A stretch of DNA of 64,000 nucleotides from Cervus elaphus (taxonomy: Eukaryota > Chordata > Mammalia > Artiodactyla > Cervidae), in the NCBI RefSeq assembly GCF_910594005.1, contig NC_057835.1:52786001-52850000 (forward strand), in the 5' to 3' direction. A model generated the notes under the pieces. It did no database searches, was not told the origin of the DNA, and saw only the letters and a program-made list of their open reading frames with translations. Both the position numbers and the translations under genes were made by a program. Every line of letters begins with the position of its first letter. Positions within the stretch are counted from its first letter, which is position 1. Below, piece by piece: positions 32,618 through 43,400 of the stretch.

Positions 32618-33678
32618 TGTGTGGATCACAACAAGCTTTGGAAAATTCTTAAAGATATGGGAATACCAGGCCAACTTACCTGCCTCCTGAGAAATCCGTG
32701 TGCAGCTCAAGAAGCAATAGTTAGAACCAGACATGGAACATGGACTGATTCCAGTTGGGAAAGGATTATGTCAAGGCTGTATATTGTCACTGTGCTTATT
32801 TAATTTATATGCAGAGTACATCATGTGAAATGTCAGGTTGAGTGAAGCACAAGCTGGAATCAAGATTGCCAGGAGAAATATCAATAACCTCAGATATGCA
32901 TATGAAACCACCCTTATGGCAGAAGGCAAAGGAGAACTAAAGAGCCTCTTGATGAAAGTGAAAGAGGAGAGTGAAAAGGCTGACTTAAGATTCAACAGTC
33001 AAAAAACTAAGATCATGGCATTTGGTCCCATCCCTCCATGGCAAATAGGTGGGGAAACAATGGAAACAGTGACAGACTTTCTTTTCTTGGGCTCCACAAT
33101 CACTGCAGGTGGTGCCTGCAGCCATGAAATTAAAAAATGCTTGCTCCTTGAAAGAAATGCTATGACCAACCTAGACAGCATATTAAAAAGCAGAGACATT
33201 ACTTTGCCAACAAATGTCTATCTAGTCAAAGCTATGTTTTTCCAGTAGTCATGTATGGATGTGAGAGTTGGACCATAAAGAAAGCTGAGCACTGAAGAAC
33301 TGATGCTTTTGAACTGTGGTGTTGAAGAAGACTCTTGAGAGTCCCTCACACTGCATGGGGACCCAGCTAGTCAATCCTAAAGGAAATCAGTCCTGAATAT
33401 TCATTGGAAGGACTGATGCTGAAGCTAAAGCTCCAATTCTTTGGCCACTTGATATGAAGAGCTGACTCATTTGAAAAGACCCTGATGCTGGGAAAGATTG
33501 AAGGCAGGAGGAGAAGGGGACGACAGAGGATGAGATGATTGAATGGCACGACCAACTCGATGGACATGAGTTTGTGCAAGTTCTGGGAGTTGGTTTTGGA
33601 CAGGAAAGCCCGGCGTGCTGCAGTACATGGGGTCACAAAGAGTCAGACATGCCTGAGCAACTGAACTTAACTGAACTG
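32618..33678 (+). mobile_element. BovB, 1.06-kb copy with 8-bp target-site duplication
   Basis: Sense BovB from the 'GTGGATCACAACAAGCTTTG' part of RT to the GAACTTAACTGAACTG pentamer-type tail. AAAACAAC is present at 32610-32617 and 33679-33686. It is oriented opposite to the neighbouring BovB at 30273-31861. Confidence 0.95.
32838..33248 (+). pseudogene. BovB ORF2 RT fragment with destroyed catalytic box
   Basis: A 136-codon frame: EAQAGIKIARRNINNLRYAY, then LDSILKSRDITLPTNVYLVK. The catalytic box at 32895-32906 reads Y-A-Y-E where BovB has Y-A-D-D, so both catalytic aspartates are gone. The frame ends at a stop near 33246. The upstream RT part is in another frame (32621-32803). Confidence 0.9.
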
Positions 33679-33686
33679 AAAACAAC

Positions 33687-34260
33687 ACACATTTATTATC
33701 TCACACTTCTACAGGTCACTTATCCAAGCATTGCTTTCCTGAGTTCTCTGATAAAGGTCTAACTTTGAAATTAAAGTATCAGTCAGACTGAGTTTCTGTC
33801 TGGATAACCTGAAGAAGAACCTGTTTCCAAGTATATTCAGATTTCTGGGAGAATCCAGTTCTTTGTTTTTATAATATTGAGATCCTCAGTCCTTGATGAC
33901 TGCTAACCAAGGGCCACTTTCAGCTCCTGGAATATGCCTGCATTCCTTGCTACCTGCTACTATCTTTTATGAAAGCCAGCTGTAAGAATCTCCATAATAT
34001 CAAATCCTTTCACATTTTGAAGGAATGTCTCTCACCAGGAAGAACATCATTCCTCTCAAGGACTCACCTGATTAGGTCAGGCTCACCAAGAACAATTTCC
34101 TTCTTAAACTGCTTAGAGATAAAATTACTTCGGTAGAATATCTTTTGACATGTGACATAATCATTGGAGTGATAGCTCATCAAATTCCCAGGTTCAATCC
34201 CCACTCAAAGTGAGAAGTTTATACAAGGATCAGGGCCACTGAGTTTATCTTAGCATTCTG
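33687..34260 (+). repeat. Ancient mammalian repeat, right part
   Basis: It resumes the repeat at 32570-32617 with 'TTTATTATCTCACACTTCTA' and 'GGTCACTTATCCAAGC'. Further right the match fades. Words such as 'GCATTCCTTGCTACCTGC' near 33942 fit the same old family. The right border is uncertain. Confidence 0.45.
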
Positions 34261-34299
34261 TTAATACCTGCCCCACTTTCCTACTAGGGCTTCTCAGAC

Positions 34300-36348
34300 T
34301 CTTCTCAAATCCACAGAATCTCACCAAGTTGCTTTTTGAAACAATTCAAGTTGTCCCCTTAATAGTGGGGCATGGAATGTGCAATGGCCAGGCCTTGACT
34401 TTAAAGATGATATTTCAGCATGCCTGTACCACTGGTTACTAAAAATGTTCAGGAATATTTCAGGCCCCTGAAAACTTTTTGAAGTTTATCTCCCTCACTT
34501 TGGTATGTATACATCTTACTAAGGCTGAGAGTACTTACTTCTGTTCATCAAGTTCAATCAGGATAATATCATTAATATACCACAATAGTCTATGAAATGT
34601 CAGTGCTAACATCTCTGCGGACTCAACTGTGAGTGAAAATAGGATCATTAATCTGGTACAAATGTGGATTCTCATCCATATAAAACAGAACTTTTGAATA
34701 ATTTTCTCAAAACAAATTTAGAAACCACTTGTTAAACCAGTAGCTACATAAGAAATTTTCTGAGCCCTCAGAAGCCCTCTCAGACAATTCTGCTCATTGT
34801 ACTTTGGCTCAACCCCCTAATTCAGGGGCTCATATCATATTTCTAAGACAGAAATAAAAAGAGTGGTTGTCATTCTACATGACCCTACATAGTCATTTGC
34901 TTTTTGGAGCATATTATAGCTACATCAAGTTAGCTGTGGTTGGTCATTTCCCCTCAGGATTGAAAGAGATAGATAGGCTGTTACACAACTATTATCTTTC
35001 CACAGAGTCTCAAATTGTTTCATCCAGGTGTAAATGTCTATTTATCTGCTGAAGTTGAAGTAACAAAAGGGAAGAAGTTCATTGTCACTTCCCATTTTTA
35101 CACTTTTTCTTCCTGGAAGTCTTGAGTTTCTGTTAAAAGCTATGATTATCGTGTAGATACATCTTTCCCATCAGCATTCCACCCTGCAACAAACTCTGAT
35201 TTGATCCATCCATCACTATGAAAACCATCAGCCAGCATTTGTGAGCAAGCTGAATGGTGCTAGCTTTATTCGGCTGAAGCTGAAAGAATGGCAGTTCCAT
35301 CAAGTGAGCCAAAATTCAGTTTCCAGGGCTTCAGCATCCCCTTGACTTAGCAATATGAAGGATACCTTCTCCTTTCAGCAAGCATTTGTGTAGAAAGGCA
35401 ATGTTGCGCTTCAGGCTTTGTTCTCCTCTTGTCTGAGCAGATTCAGAAAAACTCAGGGGCAAGGTGGCAATCAAAATAGTAGATAGGGTTTTGTTGTTGT
35501 TGTTTTAAGTAATTTTGAGGCAAGACAGGCAATTCTCCTTCACTGTGTGTTTTAGAACCAGAGGCTGAGTGTTATGGGGGTGAGAATGAAGAGCCCAGAT
35601 ACATAAAGGACAGTAGGCTTCCCTCATATACAACGTCTTATTAATAACATTTTTCTCCTCCCCCTTTATCATCCAGATGTTTCTTCCCCTAGAATTGTTT
35701 TAGCTTCCTGTTGTTATCCCAGTTTGTCCACTCCTGACAATTATTTTTCTCCCTGTCAATTCTCTCAGAGTCTGGTTTCTGTATCAGCCATGGAGCTTCA
35801 CTTGTGGCAAACTTCTCAGGAGCTCGGCCCAGAGCCAGCAGACATTCATTTCTTAGTGTATGCATGCCAAGTCATTTCAGTCATGAAGACTCTTTGCGAT
35901 TCTATGGACTGTAGCCTGACAGGCCCCTCTGTCCATGGGGTTCTCAAGGCAAGAATACAGGAGTGGGTTGTCATGCCCTCCTCCAGGGGATCTTCCTGAC
36001 TCAGGGATCTAACCGGCATCTCTTAGGTCTCCTGCATTGGCAGGTGGATTCTTTACTGCTAGTGCCACCTGGGAAACCTGCTTGTAATTCAGGAGGAAAA
36101 CTTTTCTGGTATAATAGGCTGTACCCAACTGGAATCAGAGTCTAAGGAAATATCTTTTGCTCCCTGAATTCAGCATCTCTCTTCTTTCCTTCTGATGGGT
36201 CAGTCTATTACTTTAGTTAGGAGTGAGGCTCCTATGTAAACCACATCCTACTGTCTGCTTGCATTCACAAGTTGAAATCAACATTTAAATTTCAAGCAAT
36301 TATTCTAGGGTTGGATGCTCTTGCTTTTGAGGGGGATTAGTTATCTTC
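34300..36348 (-). mobile_element. ERVL-like endogenous retrovirus pol remnant
   Basis: Minus-strand, heavily decayed retroviral interior. At 34579-34559 it reads Y-I-N-D-I-I-L, which matches the ERVL-type reverse transcriptase active-site block with the first aspartate of the usual Y-I-D-D replaced by asparagine. The surrounding old sequence (to about 36.3 kb, with a SINE at 35858-36079) is of similar composition. Stops and shifts are frequent, so no product is expected. The borders and the exact family are inferred from resemblance. Confidence 0.5.
35858..36079 (-). mobile_element. Bov-tA SINE, antisense
   Basis: 'GTGTATGCATGCCAAGTCAT' at the left, 'TGTCATGCCCTCCTCCAGGG' body variant, 'CATCTCTTAGGTCTCCTGCA' and head TGCCACCTGGGAAACCT. 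The CTCTTAGGTCTCC insertion marks a different Bov-tA subtype from most others here. Confidence 0.93.
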
Positions 36349-36358
36349 CTAGGTACTG

Positions 36359-36581
36359 TTCCCAGGTGGTGCTAGTGGTAAAGAACCCACCTGCCAATGC
36401 AGGAAATCTAAGAGATTTCCAACGCAATCCCTGGGTTGGGAAGATTCCCTGGAGGAGGGCATGGCAGCCTACTCCAGTATTCTTGCCTGAAGAATCCCAT
36501 GGACAGAGGAGCCTGGTGGGCTATAGCCCAGAAGGCCGCACAGAGTCAGACACGACTGAAGGAACTTAGGTTGAAAACACG
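36359..36581 (+). mobile_element. Bov-tA SINE with 10-bp target-site duplication
   Basis: Head TTCCCAGGTGGTGCTAGTGG, body 'AGGAGGGCATGGCAGCCTAC', end 'AGACACGACTGAAGGAACTT'. CTAGGTACTG flanks it at 36349-36358 and 36582-36591. It belongs to the same 'GCTAGTGG' head subtype as the SINE at 35858. Confidence 0.95.
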
Positions 36582-36591
36582 CTAGGTACTG

Positions 36592-37399
36592 CTCCATATT
36601 TTTTGTCCTGAAAATTTCCCAAAAGATCCTGGAGTTCTCTACAATATTAGGATACTTTAGCACCCTCATTAAAGGATAATGGGCTTTATATCTTTTGCTA
36701 TATCTCCTTAACCTAAAAGCTTCTAAAGAATGAGAGAGGATCCAGTGAACTGGATTAAAAGAGGTTTGTACCCTCGTGAACAACAATAAAAATGTACCTA
36801 ATCACTGGTTACCGGCAGTTTTTGTTCCAGTCTCTCATTTCACATTGAATGCATATGGCAAAAATCCCTGAGTGATCTACCATCTCCTGGATCCTGCTTC
36901 CATTCATGGTAGGCTGGGGCTTGTAAGCAAACAATACATCAACTAGACAACTAAAATTTTCTATGGCTTAGGTTCTTGACTCTCAGTGGATCTGGTGACC
37001 CTTAGCAGGGTTATGATCACTAACACCACCTGTGACCTATCTTTGTGCCCAGAGCATGTTTCCTATGTCCAAGGTGGTCCAACTGACCATGATCTATGCC
37101 CTTTCAGGTAGCTTGACTTTAACCCAAGAGATATGTACCCCAGCCTCAGGGTGACCCAAATGAACCCATTTGCTGTATTCCCAAGGCCATTGCTGGCCTG
37201 GGAAGAATATGTTCTTTGTGAGCATCTAGCATATTTAATTTTCACTGTTGATATTAAGATTCATTTGTAATGTTCCAGTTCGAACAGTCGTGATTATGGT
37301 CCCATACTACCATATACAGTAAGAACTGCATGCATAATAATTTATATTTCTATATATTAGCAATAAACAGCAAGACATTTTTAAATGTAAAATTAATCA
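36592..37399. other. Unassigned stretch
   Basis: Balanced composition to about 37250, then AT-rich. It may be more of the ERVL-like remnant on the minus strand (5' side), but no motif is visible. Confidence 0.4.
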
Positions 37400-38035
37400 T
37401 TACAATCAATGTATATCTCTGGTAGTAGATGACAATAATGGGGGAGGCTATGCATGTGTGGTGTCAGGAGGTATAATGGGAAATCTCTACAATTTCCTCT
37501 TAATTTTTCTGTGAACCTAAAACTACTCTTAGAACAGATTTGTGATTGCCAAAGGGGAGGGAGAGTTGAGGGGAAGTTTTGAGGGTTTGGGATTAGTAGA
37601 TGCAAACTATTATATATATGATGGATAAATAACAAGAAAGGAAAAGACCCTGATGCTGGGAAAGAGTGAAGACAAAAGGAGGAGGGCCACAAAGGATGAG
37701 ATGGTTGGATGGCATCACTGACTCAAAGGACATGAATCTGAGCAAACTCTGGGAGACAGTGAAGGACAGAGAAGCCTGGCATGCCGCAGTCCAAGGGGTC
37801 GTAGAGTCGGACATTACTTAGTGATTGAACAACAACAACAAAACAACAAGATCCTACTATATAGCACAGGAAACTATATTTAATATCCAGTGATAAACCA
37901 TAATGGAAAAGAATATTAAATATATATATAAATATATACATTATAATGTATAGCTGAATCACTTTACTGTACAGCAGAAATTAACACAACACTGTAAATC
38001 AACTATACTTTATTAAAATTTTCAAAAAATAAATA
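37400..38035 (+). mobile_element. Two L1 3' ends in tandem, the second split by BovB
   Basis: 37400-37545 resembles an older L1M-type 3' end ('ATGGGAAATCTCTACAATTT', 'TGTGAACCTAAAACTACTCT'). 37550-38035 is a ruminant-type L1 3' UTR: 'GGGATTAGTAGATGCAAACT', then after the BovB 'TACTATATAGCACAGGAAAC', 'ATTAACACAACACTGTAAAT' and an A-rich tail. Both are in sense orientation and non-coding. Confidence 0.8.
37638..37844 (+). mobile_element. BovB 3' fragment with 7-bp target-site duplication
   Basis: 'AAGGAAAAGACCCTGATGCT' to an (AAC)n tail at 37830-37844. AACAAGA occurs at 37631-37637 and 37845-37851. The L1 3' UTR text is continuous if the insert and one copy of the repeat are set aside, which supports the borders. 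Confidence 0.92.
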
Positions 38036-38089
38036 AAATTTATCTTAAGTCTTTGAAAAAAAAATATTTCAGGCCTGCAAAGCTGGCTC

Positions 38090-38740
38090 AGCTTTCAAAA
38101 TCAAAATCAATCAATGTAATCTACCACACTGAAAGGTTGTTTTGGTAGTGGTTTAGTCACTCAGTCATGTCTGACTCTTTGCAGTCTTATAAACTGTAGC
38201 CTGTTAGGCACCTCTGTCCATGGGATTCTCCAGGCAAGAATACTGGAGTGGGTTGCCATTTCCTTCTCCAATTGATCGGTTACTGAAAAGAAATTATTTG
38301 ACCACGGATTTGACACAAGAAAAATGGGCAGTATCTAATACCCACTCATGATTTAAAAATAAAACATCTCAGAAAAGCAGTAATACAAAAGAAATTCTTC
38401 AATTTGATAGGAAACATTCACCCCAAAGCCTTCAAGTAGCATCATACGTACAGTAAGAAAGTGGACACTTTACCTCAAAACTGGGGGAATAAGTTATTAG
38501 AAAGGCTACCCAAGGATCAGGATAAGTATGTCCTCTCCCAATCTCCCAACACTGCAGTTCAACAGTTTTCTGGAAGTCCTTGCCAGTGAATTAAGAAAAG
38601 GAAATAAAAATGGTATGGATTTGAAATGAAGAAATAAGATTGTCTCTATTTGCAAATGACAAGATTACTTAAAAATTCCCAAAGAATGGACCAAAAAACT
38701 TCAATAACTAATAAGTAAGTATATAAAATTCACTGGACAA
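38090..38740 (+). mobile_element. L1 ORF2, RT region, with nested SINE
   Basis: Old L1 in sense orientation: 'CAATCAATGTAATCTACCAC' near 38108, 'TCTGGAAGTCCTTGCCAGTG' near 38570, 'GAAATAAGATTGTCTCTATT' near 38631, 'GCAAATGACAAGATTACTTA' near 38651. Indels are frequent. Its later part reappears at 39435. Confidence 0.75.
38140..38275 (-). mobile_element. Bov-tA SINE body, antisense, no tRNA head
   Basis: 'TAGTGGTTTAGTCACTCAGT' to 'TGCCATTTCCTTCTCCA'. The tRNA-derived part is missing, so this is a 5'-truncated or broken copy inserted in the L1. Confidence 0.9.
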
Positions 38741-39434
38741 ACACTTGATATATGAGTTGAATAGCAGATTCCCAGGGGATTGTCTTTAGGATAGAGAAAT
38801 GATAATGTTCTGTATGATGTTGTATTATTGAATACAAGGTGGTAAGCATTTGTCAAAATCTCTTGAACTTCACAGCACAAAGAATAAACCTTATCCTTAT
38901 ATGCAAATTTTGAAAAAATCATTTAAGAGGTTAATTGATCTCAGGATGAAACTTAGACTGGAATTAAATGTATTACAACTGTAGATACAATCTCATTTAA
39001 AGAACTGGGGGAATGAGATGCTGACCTAAGCACCTCTGGAAATGAGTGGAGTTTGTAGGACTAAAGGCAAAGGGAACTGTACATAAATTTGTACTCTAGT
39101 TGATAAAGTATTTTTCCCATGGATATACAGGTTAACAGTTCTGAAACTATAAATGTCTACTAGAGTTGAGCAAAGTTAATAGATAGTGAATGGTGGGAAC
39201 CAGTTTTCTTATTGTTGAGTGCAGAGTTACATATATACAAGGGGAAGAAGATAGAATAATAAAAGTGGTAATGGATTAGAGTTGGAAACATCAGATGGAC
39301 TCATATTACCTCCATATAAATACAGATTGTTAAACATAGAAATGTTTATAAACAAGTATGTACACAGAGCTTAGTATATTCATACATATCACTATGCTTT
39401 TTCAGCTGAGAATAACTGGAAGTAATGATAACCT
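38741..39434. other. Unassigned ~690-bp block between two L1 parts
   Basis: It replaces a stretch of L1 ORF2 that should lie between the RT region and the C-terminal part. It is AT-rich, has one 73-codon antisense frame (38701-38922) with no motif, and is likely an older inserted repeat that I cannot name. Confidence 0.45.
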
Positions 39435-39830
39435 GAACAATATTTTTTTTAGAAACATACAAATGTATTCTTGAATGTATTTGGGAACACAAAGAACACA
39501 GAAGGGCTATATTTTGAAAGAAATAAATAAAGATGAAGCACATACACTATCTGATTTCAAGGCTTATTCTAAAACTACAGTAAACAAGATACATTGGCAA
39601 AAAAAAATTATAGGCATATAGATTAACTGAAAGAAAGGAGGGGGCAGAAATAAATCCATCTTACATGGTCAATCAAATCTTAATAAGACTGCAAAGATAA
39701 TTCAATTGTAAAGTAATGATTTTATCAACAAACTGTGCTGGAAGAAACAAATATCCCTACACAAAATGAATCTTGTTCCTTTCCTAACTCCATAAACAAA
39801 AGTATAAATATCACAACATAGATCATAGAC
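39435..39830 (+). mobile_element. L1 ORF2 C-terminal region, left of BovB
   Basis: Sense L1 words in order: 'GTATTTGGGAACACAAAGAA', 'TTCAAGGCTTATTCTAAAAC', 'TACAGTAAACAAGATACATT', then toward 'AACTCCATAAACAAAAGTAT'. The element continues at 41849 after the BovB. Confidence 0.75.
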
Positions 39831-41835
39831 AGATAGACATACTAGATCTGAGAGACAGAGTACCTGAAAATCTATGAACAGAGGCTCATAACACTGTACA
39901 AGAGGCTATCTCGAAGAAATACTATCTTGAAGAAAAAGAAATGCAGGATGGCAAAATGGTTTTCTGAGAAGGCTATACAAACAGCTGAGAAAAGAAAAGA
40001 AGCTACAAGCAAAGAAGAAAGTAAAAGATATATCCAATTGAATTCAGAGTTCCAAATAATAGCAAGGAGAGATAAGAAAGTCTTCTTAAGTGAATAATGC
40101 AAAGAAATAGAGGAAAACAATAGAATGGGAAAGACTAGAGATCTCATCAAGAAAATTAGAGATGACAAAGGAACATTTCATGCAAATATGGGCACAATAA
40201 TAGACAAATGGTATGGACTTAACAGAGCAGAAGAAATTAAGAAGAGGTGGCAAGAAGAACTGTACAAAAAAAGATCTTAATGACCTGGATTTCCACGATG
40301 GTGTGGTCACTTACCTACAGTCAGACACCGTGGAGCGTAAAGTCAAGTGGACCCTAGGAAGCATCACTATGAACAAAGTTAGAGGTGGTGATGGAATTCC
40401 AGCTGAGCCAGTTCAAATCCAAAAAGATGATGCTGTGAAAGTGCTGCACTCAATATGCCAGCAAATTGGGAAAACTCAACAGTGGCCACAGGACTGGAAA
40501 AGTTCATTTTTCATCCTATCCCAAAGAAGGGCAATGCCAAAGAATGTTCAAACTACTGCACAATTGCCCTATTTCACATGCTAGCAAGTGATGCTCAAAA
40601 GGTAACTAGCAAGGTAATGCTCAGAATCCTTGAAGTTAGGCTTCAAGAGAACATGAACTGAGAACTTCCAGATACACAAGCTGGATTTACAAAAGGTAGA
40701 GAAACCACAGCAATCAAATTGCTAACATTTGTTTGATCATAGAGAAAGCAAGGGAATTTCAGAAAAACATCTACTTCTGCTTCACTGACTACACTAAAGC
40801 CTTTGAATGTGTGGCTCCTAGCAAACTGTGGAAAATTCTTCAACAGATGCGAATTCCAGACCACCTTATCTGCCTCCTGAGAAACTTGTCTGCAGGTCAA
40901 GAAGAAACAGAACTGGACAGGGAACAATGGACAGGTTCAAAATTGGGAAAGGAGTACAGCAAACTGTATATTGTCACTCTGCTTATTTAACTTTTATATA
41001 CAGAGTGCATTATGTGAAATGCTGGGTGGATGAGGCAAAACCTGAAATTAAGATTTCCCGCAGAAATATCAATAACCTCAGATATTCAGATGAACCACTG
41101 TAATACAGAAAGCAAAGAGTAAGTAAGAGCTTACAGATGAAGGTTAAAGAGGAGAGTGAAAGAGTTAACCTAAAACTCAACATTCAAAAAAACTAAGATC
41201 ATCGCATTTGGCCCTACCACTTCATAGCAAATAGATGGGGAACAAATAGAAGCAGCAATAGACTTTACTTACTTGGGCCCCAAAATCACTGCAGATGATG
41301 ACAACAGCCATGAAATTAAAAGACGCTCCTTGAAAGAAAAGCTATGACAAATCTAGACATCACTTTGCAGACAAAGGTCCATAGAGTCAAAACTTTGGTT
41401 TTTCCAATAATCATGGCAGATGCAAGAGTTGGACCATAAGGAAAGCTGAGTGCCAAAGAATTAATGCTTTACCACTGTGGTGCTGGAAAAGAGTCTTGAG
41501 AATTCCCTGGATAGCAAGGAGATAAAACCAGTCAATCCTAAAGGAAATCAACCCAACTATTCATTGGAAGGACTGATGCTGAAACTGAGGCTCTAATACT
41601 TTGGTTACCTGATGCCAAGAGCCAACTCATTGGAAAAGACCCTGATGCTAGGAAGGACTGAGGACATGAGGAGAAGGAGCTGACAGAGGATGAGATGGTT
41701 GGATGGCATCATCGACTCAATGGCCGGAAGTTTGAGCAAATTCTTGGAAAAAGTGAAGTACAGGGAAGCCAATGCGCTGCAGTCCATGGGGTTGCAAAGA
41801 GTCAGACACAACTGAGCATCTGAATAACAACAACA
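39831..41835 (+). mobile_element. BovB, 2.0-kb copy with 13-bp target-site duplication
   Basis: Longest BovB in the window. Sense orientation, from the ORF2 linker region ('GAGAGACAGAGTACCTGAAA') through RT and the C-terminus to a CAACAACAA tail. ATAGATCATAGAC is present at 39818-39830 and 41836-41848, an exact 13-bp duplication. The endonuclease region at the 5' end is missing. Many small indels shift the frame. Confidence 0.96.
40213..41103 (+). pseudogene. BovB ORF2 RT domain in several broken frames
   Basis: The RT domain is spread over frames starting at 40213, 40455, 40733 and 40828. Recognisable pieces are KWTLGSITMNKVRGGDGIPA, YFCFTDYTKAFECV and NINNLRYSDEPL. The catalytic box at 41083-41094 reads Y-S-D-E instead of Y-A-D-D, so one catalytic aspartate is lost. 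No functional enzyme is possible. Confidence 0.88.
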
Positions 41836-41848
41836 ATAGATCATAGAC

Positions 41849-41889
41849 TTAAATTTAATAGCTGAATCTATAAAACCTTAGAAGTTAAA

Positions 41890-41890
<1 letters not shown>
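41849..41890 (+). mobile_element. L1 ORF2 C-terminal region, right of BovB
   Basis: A short continuation ('AAACCTTAGAAGTTAAAAT') of the L1 at 39435-39830, ending in a microsatellite. Confidence 0.55.
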
Positions 41891-41891
<1 letters not shown>

Positions 41892-41930
<39 letters not shown>

Positions 41931-41953
41931 CACACACACACACATATATATAT
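41892..41953. repeat. (TA)n(CA)n(TA)n microsatellite
   Basis: About seventeen TA units, then CATACACACACACACACA and a further TA run. It marks the junction between a sense L1 and an antisense L1. Confidence 0.95.
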
Positions 41954-41959
41954 TTCTAC

Positions 41960-43400
41960 TATAGTTCCAAATTCACTAACATTTTCTTCCATAGTACTTA
42001 TTAATCCTGTATTAATGTCATCCAGTGTAGTTTTCTTCTGAGGCACTGTATTTTTATCTTTAGAAGTTTGATTTGGGCGTTTTAATATTGTCTATAGTTC
42101 TATTAGGCTCATGTTTCCCTCTACCATAATTTTGTAAATGTATGGAATATATTTGTTCAGTTCAGTTCAGTCACTCAGTCGTATCCAACTCTTTGTGACC
42201 CCATGGGTTGCAGCATGCCAGGCCTCCCTGTCCATCACCAATTCCCAGAGTCTACTCAAACTCATGTCCATTGAGTCAGATGCCATCCAACCATCTCATC
42301 CTATGTCATTCCTTTGTCCTCCTGCCTTCAATCTTTCCCAGCATCAGGGTGCTTTCAAATGAGTCATTTCTTCACATCAGGTGGTCAAAGTATTGAAGTT
42401 GCAGCTTCAGCAACAGTCCTTCCAAAGAATATTCAAGACTGATTTCCTTTAGGATTGACTGGTTGGATCTCCTTGCAGTCCAAGGGACTCTCAAGAGTCT
42501 TCTCCAACACCATAGTTCAAAAGCATCAATTCTTTGGCGCTCGGAATATATTTGTACTTGCTCTTTTATCTACTAATTCCCTTATTTCTGTCATTTCTGG
42601 ATCTATAACTATTGATTGGTTTTTCTCATTACAGTCATTTTTTTTTTTCCTGCTTATCAGCATGTTTGGAAATTTTTGATTGGAGGCTAGTCATTACATC
42701 TGCAATTTTTACTTTGGAGCCTGATTTTGTTTTTTGTTCTGTTTTTACATCACTTTAAGTATGTTTAGGCCTGGATCTGGGATTCGTTTAATAACTCAGG
42801 AACAATTAGCTATTTCTCAGAATTGAGCTTAAGTTTTGTTATACAGGGCCAGAGTGGCCTTTAATCTATAGTAAATTTAACTCCATTTTGAGGCCATTCC
42901 TTTTTGAGTACTCTCCTTGTTACTCCATAAATTGAGAAGGTATTGCCACTCTGACTAATGAGAATATAAACTATAGTTGGCTTTCTAGTGTCTCCAGTGA
43001 TTTTACCACCTGCTCTCTTTTTCATGCTTCTTTTCTGGGCTTGGTTGATTTTTCTATGTCCAACATTGTTCATTATTCAAGAGAAGATTCAAAGGAAATA
43101 TTCTGTAAGTATCCAGATCTCTCTCTTTATGTAGATCACTTCTCTCCAGTGCTAGGCCTGATGAATTATAAATGTCTGCACTACTCCAAATCTTAAAAAT
43201 TCCATATTATCAACTTAGGGAGGCTGCCAGACTCTATTTGTTTTCCTGTGCTTATTTATTTTGTCTACTCAATAATCATTAGTTTATGCTACATTTGGTT
43301 CAAGTATGAAATTATGTTCTATATTTTCTCTGAATTATTGTTTGTTTAAGGCAAATGGACATACAGGTTATTCCATCACATCTGGAAGTGAAAATTCAAA
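41960..43400 (-). mobile_element. Old L1M 5' region, antisense, split by BovB
   Basis: The plus strand reads like the reverse complement of the 5' UTR/ORF1 region of an ancient L1M: 'CATCCAGTGTAGTTTTCTTC', 'TAGAAGTTTGATTTGGGCGT', after the BovB 'TGTCATTTCTGGATCTATAA', 'GGCCAGAGTGGCCTTTAATC', and near the end 'ACATCTGGAAGTGAAAATTC'. It is the same kind of sequence as 12390-16040 but reversed. There is no open frame of note. Confidence 0.6.
42157..42542 (-). mobile_element. BovB 3' fragment with 13-bp target-site duplication
   Basis: Antisense BovB from a TCAGTTCAGTCAC tail to 'CATCAATTCTTTGGCGCTC', 5'-truncated. GGAATATATTTGT occurs at 42144-42156 and 42543-42555. The L1M text is continuous across the insert. 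Confidence 0.95.
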
